From NCBI GenBank assembly GCA_019322435.1, contig JAHWIR010000012.1, positions 1 through 11,400 on the forward strand: a stretch of 11,400 nt of DNA, read 5' to 3'. Origin of the DNA: Candidatus Woesearchaeota archaeon. Lineage in GTDB: Archaea > Nanobdellota > Nanobdellia > Woesearchaeales > WJKL01. The notes beneath the pieces were generated by a model. That model searched no databases. It had not been told where the DNA came from and saw only the letters and a program-made list of their open reading frames with translations. Positions within the stretch are counted from its first letter, which is position 1. Every line of letters begins with the position of its first letter. Made by a program: the position numbers and the translations under genes. This document shows positions 4,904-11,400 of this stretch, piece by piece.

Positions 4904-6066
4904 ACGAGCAAATAGAAGTTGAAAAAAAGAAATTATTAATCACAACAGATACTTATTATCCTCATAGAGATGGAGTAATGATTTTTCTAGAGAAAATAGT
5001 TCCTGCTTTAGCTGAAGATTATGATGTTACAATAGCTGTGCCTGTTTTTGACAGAGCAAAGATAAAGCCAATTGGAAAAACAAGAGTTGTGGGATTTCCT
5101 GTGTCAGACAAGCTACAGATGGCTGGCTATAAAAGTGTAAAGCTATCAAGAAAGAACAGAAAAAGATTAAAGCAATTGGTAAAGGAATCTGATGTTGTTT
5201 TTAGCCAGGATTTGGCTTTTTTAGGAGCATTGTCTATTTATTATGCAAAGAAATACAAAAAGCCTGTTTTTAATTATGTTCATCAGATAACATGGGAGCA
5301 TGCTGTTGATGTATTGACTATTCCTAAAACATTGAAGAAAATTCTTGCAGCATTAGTCAGGGGCATGGTGAGGTATCTATATAATAAGTGCACTGGATTA
5401 TTAGTTCCTTACAAAGAACTTGCAGAAGAGCTGGAAGAGAGAGGAGTTGAATCAAAAAAGATTATAGTGCACTTGGGAGTTGATACAGGGAAATTCAGTC
5501 CTCCTGAAGATAAGTTTATTGCAAAAAGAGATATTGGAGTTGATGCCAAGCATAAGGTTGTTGGCTATGTTGGAAGGATAAGTAAGGAAAAGGATTTGGT
5601 TACGTTGAAGAAAGCATATCTGAGATTAAGGGAAGAGTATCCAGAACTCAGACTTTTGATTGTTGGAAGCGGTCCTGATGAAGAGATGAACAAGCTGAAG
5701 AAGATACCTGATGTTAAAATTACTGGTTTTGTAAAGGATGTAGTGCCTTATCTGCAGGCAATGGATATTTTTGTAATGCCAAGTTTAACTGAAACAACTT
5801 CTTTGGCAACATTAGAAGCGATGAGCTGCGGAGTTGCAGTTGTTGCAACAAGAGTTGGTTATATCAAAGAATATATCATCAATAAATTCAATGGAATGTT
5901 TTTTGGAAAACACAATCATTATCTTTTGAGAAAAAGGCTTGAGTTATTGATCAATGATTCTCATGAAAGACATATAATGGGTGTGAGAGCAAGGAAAACA
6001 GTCAGGCAGAAATTTGCCTGGGAAAAGACTATTGCTGATGTGAAGAAGGCTTTAGGCAGTGCTTAG
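4900..6066 (+). CDS. GT4-family glycosyltransferase (GT-B fold)
   Basis: A 388-residue enzyme from the ATG at 4900, which overlaps the deacetylase stop as ATGA; a longer reading from a TTG at 4822 lies inside the preceding gene and is unlikely. The N-terminal Rossmann domain opens with LLITTDTYYPHRDGVMIFLE (12-31), the glycine-containing acceptor loop of GT4 enzymes. The C-terminal donor domain has VGYVGRISKEKD (221-232), LLIVGSGPDEE (252-262) and PSLTETTSLATLEAMSCG (294-311), with the E-X7-E motif as Glu298 and Glu306. Relatives transfer glucose, mannose or GlcNAc to lipids (PIG-A, PimA/B, diacylglycerol glucosyltransferases) or to malate/inositol (BshA, MshA). Coupling to a PIG-L-type deacetylase favours GlcNAc transfer followed by deacetylation, but donor and acceptor are not readable. 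The stop TAG (6064-6066) overlaps the convergent smc stop by 4 nt. Confidence 0.9.
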   Translation: MNEQIEVEKKKLLITTDTYYPHRDGVMIFLEKIVPALAEDYDVTIAVPVFDRAKIKPIGKTRVVGFPVSDKLQMAGYKSVKLSRKNRKRLKQLVKESDVVFSQDLAFLGALSIYYAKKYKKPVFNYVHQITWEHAVDVLTIPKTLKKILAALVRGMVRYLYNKCTGLLVPYKELAEELEERGVESKKIIVHLGVDTGKFSPPEDKFIAKRDIGVDAKHKVVGYVGRISKEKDLVTLKKAYLRLREEYPELRLLIVGSGPDEEMNKLKKIPDVKITGFVKDVVPYLQAMDIFVMPSLTETTSLATLEAMSCGVAVVATRVGYIKEYIINKFNGMFFGKHNHYLLRKRLELLINDSHERHIMGVRARKTVRQKFAWEKTIADVKKALGSA

Positions 6067-9000
6067 ACTTTTAGACTAGTGACATTAGTAATTCCATGCT
6101 CATTCATGCTTACACCATAGAGATTATCTGATTCTGAGATAATTGCGTCGTTATGGGAGATGATTATGTATTGTGCTTTCTTTACATAATCTCTTATCAG
6201 TTTGGAGAGTTTTTCAGAATTATGCTTGTCTAGAGCAGCATCAACTTCGTCTAGGATGTAGAAGGAATGAGGGTCATGCTCTTGGATTGCAAAGATGAAT
6301 GCCAGTGCTGTCAGTGTCTTTTCTCCTCCAGACAGGCTTCTTATGTCAAGGAATTTCTTTCCTGTAATCTTGACTTTGATATCCAGTCCTGCTTCAAATG
6401 GAGATTCTGGATTTTCCAGGACCAAGGAAGCATCCCTTTCTTTTGGGTTTATTGCAGAGAAGATTCTTCTGAAATTCTCATTCAATACATTGAATGTCTT
6501 CATGAACAATTCTTTTTTCTTTCCTTCGATTTCATCCATCATCTCTACAACATCCTGCCTTTCCATGCCCAGTTTTTCTTTTTTGTTAAATAAGGATTGG
6601 TATTCTTTTTCAATCTCTTCATAGACTTCTAATGCGCGCATATTAACATTTCCAATCTGGATGATTCTCTTGTCGAGTGCTTCGATTTCTTGTTTGAGTT
6701 TTTCTGGCTCTTTGTCTTTGTTTATCTTTACTCCTTCAAATTCCTTGAAATCTTCTCTAAGTCCTGCAAGTTTTGCTTTGACTTCTGCATTTTTTAGAGA
6801 GATTCCGTTCATCTCAATCTCAAGATTCTTGCTTTCTTCTCTTTCCTGCTCTATCTTGCTTTCTTTTTCCTGGGTTTCATCTGCTAACTTGTCCCTTTGG
6901 GTGAACAGCTGTTTGAATTTAGTGTAGAATTCTTGTGATTTTTTCTCTTGTTCCTGGAGCATTTCAATGTCTTTTTCATTCTTTTCATTTAGGTTTTTCA
7001 CTTCTTCACTGAAGTTTTCAGCGTCTTTTGCCTGCTGCTGCAGGATTGATTTGATTTTTTCTTTTTCAGGAAGTTTCATATTGTTTATCTGAGTGTTGAT
7101 GCTGCGGACATCTGCATCATGCTGCATTACCTCTTCTTTAAGCTGAGATGCTTTTTCTTCATAAGCATTAAGTTCTGCAATGACCTCCGGATTTCTTAAT
7201 TGAGAGATTGAGGAGCGCATCTGCTGTTTTTTTGTCTTGATTTCTGTCAGGGATTTGATTAGTTCATCTGTTTTTAGCTCAATGTTGTTGAGTTTTTGGG
7301 AGATGCCCTCTTGTTTTTGTTTAAGCTCTTGTTTAAGATTTTTGTCAGCTTCTATGTCTCCTGAATCAAGATGAAGGGATTTTTCTTGTTTGATAATATC
7401 TCCTTCGAGATTTGCTTTTTTCTCACGCAGCTGGACAATGCTGTTTTCGTTTTCTGTTCTTCTTTTTTCTAATGTTGAGATTGTATTTTCAAGCTGGGAA
7501 GACAGTTCTTCATATTCCTGCAAATCTCTTTGAAGTTCTTTTTCATTAAAACTATATCTTCTTTTCTGGCGGTAGCCGCCTTGCATTGCTCCGCTTGTTT
7601 CTGCCAAATCACCGTCTAAAGTGACCATTCTTGATTTTCCAATGCCTATTTTTCTTGTTGTATCAATATCTTCTATAACTAAAGTATGGCCAAAGACATA
7701 GGAGAATACTTTTTTGAATTTTTCATCAAATGAGATGAGGTTAACAGCAAAATCATGAGAGCCTTCTCTGTCTTTCAGCTTCTTTACTTCAGAATCAATC
7801 TTTCTTGGCTTTATCTTATTTAATGGAATGAATGTAGCTGTTCCAAGCTTGTTTTTCTTCAGGAATTTGATGCATTCAGAAGCAACTTTGTCGTCTTCAA
7901 CTACAATAGATTTTAGACGAGGGCCTGCTGCAACTTCTAAAGCAAGGGAGTATTTTTGCTCAACATCTCCTAGTTCAGCCACTGTTCCATAGATTCCTCT
8001 TATTTCTTTTCTTTTTTCTAGAATCTTTTTAACAGCAATATCTCCTAAAACACTTTCTCTTATTGCAGCATCTCTTGCCTGTAATTTGGCAAGTTCTTCT
8101 CTTGCATTTGTCAGTTTTTGTTTTTTATTAGACAATTGCTGAGCTAAACTTGAATCTTCATTCAGTCTCTTATTTAATTCTTCAATAGAATCCTTGAATT
8201 CCTGTTTTTTATTTTTCAAATCATTGATCTGGTCTTCATTAGATTTTTCTATTTCCAAGACTTTGTTGATCCGTTCATCAATAGAATTTATCTGGAACTC
8301 CAGGCTGTCTTTTTTTCTTAGAAAATCCTGCTGTTCTTCTCGAAGGGATTCTATCTCTTTTTGTTTTTCATCTGCTTGTTTTTCCAGTTCTTCAATCTGA
8401 GACTCTATTTCAGAAGCATTATCAAGTTCATTCTCTTTTTTGAAGTTTTCAACTTTGTTTTTTATCTCTTCAAGCCTGGTTTTGATGGAATTTTTCTTTT
8501 TTTCTATTTCCTGTTTTTCTTCATTTAGATGCTCTATTTCAACATCAATGCTTTCCAGCTCTTTTTTTAGTTCTTTTTTTCTTATCTCTATCCTGTCAAT
8601 CTCTCCTCTTAATGTATCAATCCTTGTCTTGTCTGTGGCAATCTGGACTTTGAGCTCTTCAATCTCTCTTTGAACTTTTACCTGGCCTTTTTCTCCTTTT
8701 TCTTCAATTTCTTTGTTCAGCCTGTTTATTTCTTGTTTCTTTTCTTCTATTGCTTTCCTTACTTCATCGACTTTGCTGTTTATTTCATCAAGCTGGGACT
8801 TAAAAGTGCTGATCTTCTTGTCAAGCTTGTGTTTTCTTGATTCTTGTTTTTCAATTCTTAGGAATAAGAGGGAAGCTTTACTTTCTTTTAACTGATTTTT
8901 CATGTCTTTTAATTTCAGAGCTTGGTCTCTGTCATTCTTTAATTCTTTTAGGTAACGGTTTCTTTCTGCAAGGATGACTTCTGCTTCTTTTAGTTTTGCA

Positions 9001-9557
9001 TCAACTTTTTCCAGTTCTCTGATAGCTTTTTGCTTTTTTTCTTCATAGACTGAGATTCCTGATATCTCTTCGATGAGGATTCTTCTATCTTCTGGCCTCA
9101 TTTCTGTGAATCTTACAATATCTCCTTGGAGGACAATATTATAACCTTCTGGATCTATCTTTGCAACAGCCATCAAATCAATGATTTGCTGCCTTGTTCT
9201 TGTCTGGTCATTTATTTTATAGACAGACTGGCCGCTTTGTTTTGTTATTCTAGTGATTTTGACATAAGGGTCTTCTGTTGGAAAGGTCTTTTTTTCATTA
9301 TCAAAAAAGATGCTTACTTCTGCCTGTTTCATTGCTTTTTTTGTTTTTCCACCATTATAGATTAAATTAGAAGCTTTATGCACTCTCATTGCTTTTGCAG
9401 ACATCCTTCCAAGGACGAAGCACAATGCATCGAGGATATTGGATTTGCCGCTGCCATTTGGGCCCAGAACACAGTTGAAATTATCTCCAAACACCAATTC
9501 TGTTCTTCTTGCAAAAGATTTAAATCCATGCATAATCAATTTATTGATTCTTGTCAT
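6063..9557 (-). CDS. smc: Chromosome segregation ATPase SMC
   Basis: A full-length SMC of 1164 residues, the usual size. The N-terminal ATPase half has the Walker A GPNGSGKS (32-39) and Q-loop Gln144 in IVLQGD. A long Lys/Glu-rich coiled coil spans about 170-510. The hinge runs from about 515 to 665, starting GIYGTVAELG and ending in glycine-rich GDLAETSGAMQGGYR (649-663). The returning coiled coil runs to about 1040. The C-terminal ATPase half has the ABC signature LSGGEKTLTALAF (from 1075), Walker B FYILDEVDAALD (Asp1103, Glu1104) and the switch His in IISHND. It would form a homodimeric DNA-embracing ring that organises and segregates the chromosome. No scpA or scpB partner gene is beside it; downstream is a convergent glycosyltransferase. 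All catalytic motifs are intact. The ATG at 9557 directly precedes the conserved INKLIMHGFKSF start. Confidence 0.98.
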   Translation of the reverse strand: MTRINKLIMHGFKSFARRTELVFGDNFNCVLGPNGSGKSNILDALCFVLGRMSAKAMRVHKASNLIYNGGKTKKAMKQAEVSIFFDNEKKTFPTEDPYVKITRITKQSGQSVYKINDQTRTRQQIIDLMAVAKIDPEGYNIVLQGDIVRFTEMRPEDRRILIEEISGISVYEEKKQKAIRELEKVDAKLKEAEVILAERNRYLKELKNDRDQALKLKDMKNQLKESKASLLFLRIEKQESRKHKLDKKISTFKSQLDEINSKVDEVRKAIEEKKQEINRLNKEIEEKGEKGQVKVQREIEELKVQIATDKTRIDTLRGEIDRIEIRKKELKKELESIDVEIEHLNEEKQEIEKKKNSIKTRLEEIKNKVENFKKENELDNASEIESQIEELEKQADEKQKEIESLREEQQDFLRKKDSLEFQINSIDERINKVLEIEKSNEDQINDLKNKKQEFKDSIEELNKRLNEDSSLAQQLSNKKQKLTNAREELAKLQARDAAIRESVLGDIAVKKILEKRKEIRGIYGTVAELGDVEQKYSLALEVAAGPRLKSIVVEDDKVASECIKFLKKNKLGTATFIPLNKIKPRKIDSEVKKLKDREGSHDFAVNLISFDEKFKKVFSYVFGHTLVIEDIDTTRKIGIGKSRMVTLDGDLAETSGAMQGGYRQKRRYSFNEKELQRDLQEYEELSSQLENTISTLEKRRTENENSIVQLREKKANLEGDIIKQEKSLHLDSGDIEADKNLKQELKQKQEGISQKLNNIELKTDELIKSLTEIKTKKQQMRSSISQLRNPEVIAELNAYEEKASQLKEEVMQHDADVRSINTQINNMKLPEKEKIKSILQQQAKDAENFSEEVKNLNEKNEKDIEMLQEQEKKSQEFYTKFKQLFTQRDKLADETQEKESKIEQEREESKNLEIEMNGISLKNAEVKAKLAGLREDFKEFEGVKINKDKEPEKLKQEIEALDKRIIQIGNVNMRALEVYEEIEKEYQSLFNKKEKLGMERQDVVEMMDEIEGKKKELFMKTFNVLNENFRRIFSAINPKERDASLVLENPESPFEAGLDIKVKITGKKFLDIRSLSGGEKTLTALAFIFAIQEHDPHSFYILDEVDAALDKHNSEKLSKLIRDYVKKAQYIIISHNDAIISESDNLYGVSMNEHGITNVTSLKV

Positions 9558-9581
9558 CTATAATTAAAAATTGGGAGATAG

Positions 9582-9591
9582 TATTTATAAA
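9582..9591 (-). promoter_or_regulatory. TATA box of smc
   Basis: On the minus strand this reads TTTATAAATA, centred about 30 nt from the smc ATG, in the 42-nt gap after rnhB. No Shine-Dalgarno sequence is seen before the ATG, so smc is probably transcribed separately from rnhB with a very short leader or none. Confidence 0.6.
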
Positions 9592-9599
9592 TTTTGTTC

Positions 9600-10256
9600 T
9601 TAGAAATCATCTAAACTGCTTTGCTTTTGACTTTCTAAAACTTTTTTATAAGAAACCCATGATTTTCTGAATATAGAAGGGTGCTTGTCCCAATTTTCTT
9701 TTAGGAATTTTTGCGTTCTTTCATCAGAAGTATAGCCAGAACCAAAATCAATGCCTATCTTTTCTTTTATTGCCTTGATTTCATTGTCTCTTGTGACTTT
9801 TGCCAGGATTGAAGCTGCTGCAACAACTGTGTATTTTGCATCTGCTTTGTGCTCTGCAGCGATTTCCATATTCTTATTTTTCAGATGTTTTCTAAGGTAT
9901 CTGGTGTATTCTCGCGGGTTGTTGCTTGGGCAGTCCAGGATTACTCTGTCTGGATTTAGGATGTTTGTGATTTCAGCCATTTTTTGTGCTTCAAGTTTGT
10001 TGAGATTCAGATGATCTGTCTGGAGATATCCATCAACTTCTTCTGGAGGGATGATAAGGATATTATAATCTTTTACCATTTTCTTGATCTGCTCAAAAAG
10101 AATTTCTCTTGTTTTTGGAGTTAGTAGTTTGCTGTCTTTTGTTCCAATGCTTAGCAGTTTAGATTCGTCTTTTTCGTCAATAACTACTCCGCATACTACC
10201 ATTGGACCAATTACAGGGCCGCGTCCAGCTTCTTCTATTCCGCAGATTAGTGTCAT
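9600..10256 (-). CDS. rnhB: Ribonuclease HII
   Basis: Cleaves the RNA strand of RNA-DNA hybrids and starts removal of single ribonucleotides from DNA. It is 218 residues from the ATG at 10256; an in-frame reading from 10355 adds 33 unrelated residues through a structured non-coding stretch and is rejected. Conserved blocks are present: CGIEEAGRGPVIGPM (5-19), VILDCPSNN with Asp108, HKADAKYTVVAAASILAKVTRD with Asp139, and SGYTSDERT. The archaeal active site is normally Asp-Glu-Asp-Asp; here the first residue is Glu8, giving Glu8, Glu9, Asp108, Asp139, all in otherwise perfect context. The last seven residues, QSSLDDF, fit a PCNA-interacting (PIP) motif, which archaeal RNase HII proteins often carry at this end. 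A TATA box 27 nt upstream of the ATG supports the start. The gene precedes smc on the same strand. Confidence 0.95.
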   Translation of the reverse strand: MTLICGIEEAGRGPVIGPMVVCGVVIDEKDESKLLSIGTKDSKLLTPKTREILFEQIKKMVKDYNILIIPPEEVDGYLQTDHLNLNKLEAQKMAEITNILNPDRVILDCPSNNPREYTRYLRKHLKNKNMEIAAEHKADAKYTVVAAASILAKVTRDNEIKAIKEKIGIDFGSGYTSDERTQKFLKENWDKHPSIFRKSWVSYKKVLESQKQSSLDDF

Positions 10257-10278
10257 AGCTATAAAGAACAAACAAGAG

Positions 10279-10287
10279 TTTTTAAAT
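10279..10287 (-). promoter_or_regulatory. Proximal TATA box of rnhB
   Basis: On the minus strand the sequence is ATTTAAAAA, centred about 27 nt from the ATG at 10256. It fits a leaderless rnhB transcript and supports the shorter start. Confidence 0.5.
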
Positions 10288-10293
10288 GTTGTT

Positions 10294-10413
10294 GAATTCG
10301 TAGTTTCTTGCGAAAAGTCAGACTCACTACATTCGTCTGGGTACCAGAAACTCAATTTTTTCTCCCCTTAACTTGCGTGGGGAGAAAAAATTGGCCCTAA
10401 AGGGTGCGAATTC
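10294..10413. other. Candidate structured RNA or palindromic element forming a four-way junction
   Basis: Four perfect helices nest without conflict. P1 is GAATTCG (10294-10300) with CGAATTC (10407-10413). P2 is AGTTTCT (10302-10308) with AGAAACT (10346-10352), capped by CAGAC (10319-10323) with GTCTG (10335-10339). P3 is a 15-bp arm, 10353-10367 with 10379-10393, around an 11-nt loop. P4 is CCCT (10395-10398) with AGGG (10401-10404). P2 directly abuts P3, and only one or two bases separate the other arms, so the junction is compact. A palindromic TATA box at 10431-10440 would place a minus-strand start near 10410, at the edge of the element. It could be a small RNA, a leader of rnhB, or a mobile-element-like palindrome. 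No known family is recognised. Confidence 0.5.
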
Positions 10414-10430
10414 TAAAAAAGAAATACAAA

Positions 10431-10440
10431 TATTTAAATA
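10431..10440. promoter_or_regulatory. Palindromic TATA box upstream of the 10463 gene
   Basis: TATTTAAATA is its own inverse complement. On the plus strand it lies about 28 nt before the ATG at 10463, giving a leaderless transcript. On the minus strand it would start transcription near 10410, at the boundary of the four-way-junction element. Confidence 0.55.
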
Positions 10441-10462
10441 AGAAATGTATATATTTTAGAGC

Positions 10463-10846
10463 ATGGCAGTTAAAAAAGACATGATGTATGTTGAAAGAAA
10501 AAATGTCCAGTTTGTTGGATTGGATATTCTAGATCCTGCTGATCAAAAGCAGATAAAGGATATTATCTATAAGGATTTTGTGACTATTGAAAGAGAATTG
10601 AAACAGATAAATGGGTTGAAGCTGCATTTTAAGGATTATGAAAAAGGTGGAAGAAGGAAATATTCTGTGCAGATGACTATTGATGCTGAAACAGGACCGA
10701 TTACTGTGAATAAGGTTAGTTCTCCTGTAGAATGGGATCCTGTTGCTATTGTACATAAGTTGATGGACAAGGCAAGGGAAAGAATTATACATCAGTATAA
10801 AACAGATTCTAGCTATAGAAAAGATTATGAAAAAGGTGGATTATGA
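10463..10846 (+). CDS. Small conserved-looking protein, possible S30AE/HPF-like fold
   Basis: A basic protein of 127 residues with no catalytic motif. The predicted order of elements is a strand (VQFVGLDIL), a helix (PADQKQIKDIIYKDFVTIEREL), two or three strands (LKLHFKDYEK, RRKYSVQMTID, ITVNKVSS) and a long C-terminal helix (WDPVAIVHKLMDKARERIIHQY). This beta-alpha-beta-beta-beta-alpha layout resembles ribosome hibernation factors (S30AE/HPF), but sequence likeness is weak, so the assignment is tentative. Binding to a structured nucleic acid or ribosome would be compatible with it. The peptide KDYEKGG occurs twice, at 57-63 and at the C-terminus. The gene starts about 28 nt after a TATA box and is first in a plus-strand operon, overlapping the next gene's start as ATGA. 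I do not recognise a named family with certainty. Confidence 0.75.
   Translation: MAVKKDMMYVERKNVQFVGLDILDPADQKQIKDIIYKDFVTIERELKQINGLKLHFKDYEKGGRRKYSVQMTIDAETGPITVNKVSSPVEWDPVAIVHKLMDKARERIIHQYKTDSSYRKDYEKGGL
10823..10840 (+). repeat. 18-nt direct repeat copy 2 (copy 1 at 10634-10651)
   Basis: GATTATGAAAAAGGTGGA occurs identically at 10634-10651 and 10823-10840, 189 nt apart and in the same reading frame, encoding DYEKGG twice. In the second copy AGGTG (10834-10838) also lies at Shine-Dalgarno distance from the next gene's ATG (10843 or 10846). Confidence 0.7.
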
Positions 10847-11205
10847 TGGCAAAAGACCAACCAGCTGAAGAACAAGGTATTAAAAAACCAGAGACTTCTG
10901 AAGAGATTGAACAGAAAATGGAAGGCGGTAAAAAAGAAGAGACTGTTTATTCAGAGGAAGGAAGGGAGAAATTAGAAGAAGATGGTGAGATTGCACCATT
11001 TGAACAAGGTTTTATGGAAGGAGCAGAAGGCAGAGGCAAGAAGAATAGCTGTGCAGAGTGTGGAAAGCAGATTGCAGAAGATGACAAGAATATAATTGAA
11101 AGAGAGTTTGAAGGAGAAGTTAAGTGGTTTTGTTCAGAAGAGCATGCTGAGAATTATGCTAAAAAGCACAAAGAAAAAGAAACTCCTGAAAGAGTGGAGG
11201 AATAA
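10843..11205 (+). CDS. Small acidic protein with CxxC...CxxxH zinc-binding pattern
   Basis: A hypothetical protein of 120 residues. The first 65 residues are very rich in Glu and Lys and low in hydrophobics, so probably disordered. The segment IAPFEQGFMEGAEGRG (50-65) leads into a compact domain with CAEC (Cys70, Cys73) and, 23 residues later, WFCSEEHAENYAKKH (Cys97, His101). This Cys2-Cys-His spacing with an aromatic residue before the third Cys resembles small treble-clef fingers of the TRASH/FCS type, which bind metal or proteins. A basic/acidic tail follows. Two adjacent ATGs (10843 and 10846) are possible; the AGGTG upstream fits the second slightly better. The start overlaps the stop of the preceding gene, implying translational coupling. 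Function is unknown. Confidence 0.75.
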   Translation: MMAKDQPAEEQGIKKPETSEEIEQKMEGGKKEETVYSEEGREKLEEDGEIAPFEQGFMEGAEGRGKKNSCAECGKQIAEDDKNIIEREFEGEVKWFCSEEHAENYAKKHKEKETPERVEE

Positions 11206-11212
11206 AGGAGGT
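11206..11212 (+). promoter_or_regulatory. Full Shine-Dalgarno sequence before last gene
   Basis: AGGAGGT directly follows the TAA of the zinc-finger gene and is 7 nt from the ATG at 11220. It is the strongest ribosome-binding site in the window, and the first genes of transcripts here lack one. This fits leadered, internal-operon translation. Confidence 0.8.
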
Positions 11213-11219
11213 TTTAACA

Positions 11220-11400
11220 ATGGCTGAAGTTGATGTTGAAAAAATAAAAGAAGCTGAGAATGCTGTAAGAGATATTATCAATTGGATAGAAGTGTGGAAT
11301 CTAGAGGAAGTACAAGAAGGAACTAAGAAAGTAGAAGATACAACTGTTGATGATCTTAAAGCAAAATTAGAAGAACTAGCTAAGAAGATAAGCGGATTAA
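11220..11400 (+). CDS. Small acidic helical protein, 3' end outside window
   Basis: Sixty codons are visible, beginning MAEVDVEKIKEAENAVRDI and continuing through INWIEVWNLEEVQEG to KAKLEELAKKISGL. It is Glu/Lys-rich, with two probable amphipathic helices and no Cys or catalytic motif. It is the third gene of the operon starting at 10463, joined by a 14-nt gap containing a full Shine-Dalgarno sequence. The family is not recognised from this fragment. Confidence 0.75.
   Translation, partial: MAEVDVEKIKEAENAVRDIINWIEVWNLEEVQEGTKKVEDTTVDDLKAKLEELAKKISGL

Noticed and set aside
6061..6070. A shared terminator between GT4 and smc
   Set aside because: The genes overlap by 4 nt and no hairpin or strong T run is evident at the junction; transcripts must end inside the neighbouring gene.
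6267..8895. Several plus-strand open frames opposite smc, rich in Ser and Phe
   Set aside because: They are complements of the Lys/Glu-rich coiled-coil coding sequence and have no start signals or recognisable protein features.
10257..10355. N-terminal extension of RNase HII by 33 residues
   Set aside because: The extra residues match nothing in the family, pass through the structured palindromic element, and lie upstream of a TATA box correctly spaced for the ATG at 10256.
10294..10413. Reading the four-way junction as a degenerate tRNA because P1 is 7 bp
   Set aside because: The other arms have wrong lengths and lack the D-loop, anticodon-loop and T-loop consensus bases.

Overview
The window looks archaeal and most probably comes from a small-genome, AT-rich lineage of the DPANN type (Woesearchaeota or Pacearchaeota-like). 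That lineage assignment is inference. The supporting evidence is direct: archaeal TATA boxes 25-30 nt upstream of start codons with little or no leader, a tRNA gene carrying two short introns that fold as bulge-helix-bulge substrates, no encoded CCA, and an RNase HII ending in a PCNA-binding peptide. All genes are chromosomal housekeeping or cell-surface types. I see no insertion sequence, phage module, CRISPR array or toxin-antitoxin pair.

Left region (1-2725): a visibly more AT-rich block. It holds a 5'-truncated glycosyltransferase-like gene, a convergent family 2 glycosyltransferase whose 3' end overlaps it by 69 nt, and a divergent radical SAM protein sharing a bidirectional TATA region with the second gene. 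This looks like part of a surface-glycan accessory locus.

Middle (2726-6066): a DHH/DHHA1 phosphoesterase with its own promoter, bracketed by gaps full of perfect inverted repeats. It is followed by tRNA-Gly(UCC) with a canonical 37/38 intron and a non-canonical T-loop intron at 59/60, a roughly 130-nt gap that may hold a structured RNA, and then a translationally coupled pair: a PIG-L/LmbE-type deacetylase and a GT4 glycosyltransferase. The pair suggests a GlcNAc-transfer and de-N-acetylation route to a glucosaminyl lipid or other small molecule.

Right-hand minus-strand block (6063-10256): rnhB (RNase HII, with Glu in place of the usual first catalytic Asp, plus a C-terminal PIP box) and smc (complete chromosome-segregation ATPase), each with its own TATA box. 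The smc stop overlaps the GT4 stop by 4 nt.

Far right (10257-11400): the gap between rnhB and the next gene contains an approximately 120-nt sequence able to form a closed four-way junction with a perfect 15-bp arm, next to a palindromic TATA box. A plus-strand operon follows: a small protein with a possible ribosome-hibernation-factor-like layout, an acidic protein with a Cys/His zinc-binding pattern, and the start of a third small acidic protein behind a full Shine-Dalgarno sequence.

The least ordinary items are the two-intron tRNA-Gly, the four-way-junction element at 10294-10413, the substituted RNase HII active site and the coupled deacetylase/GT4 pair.
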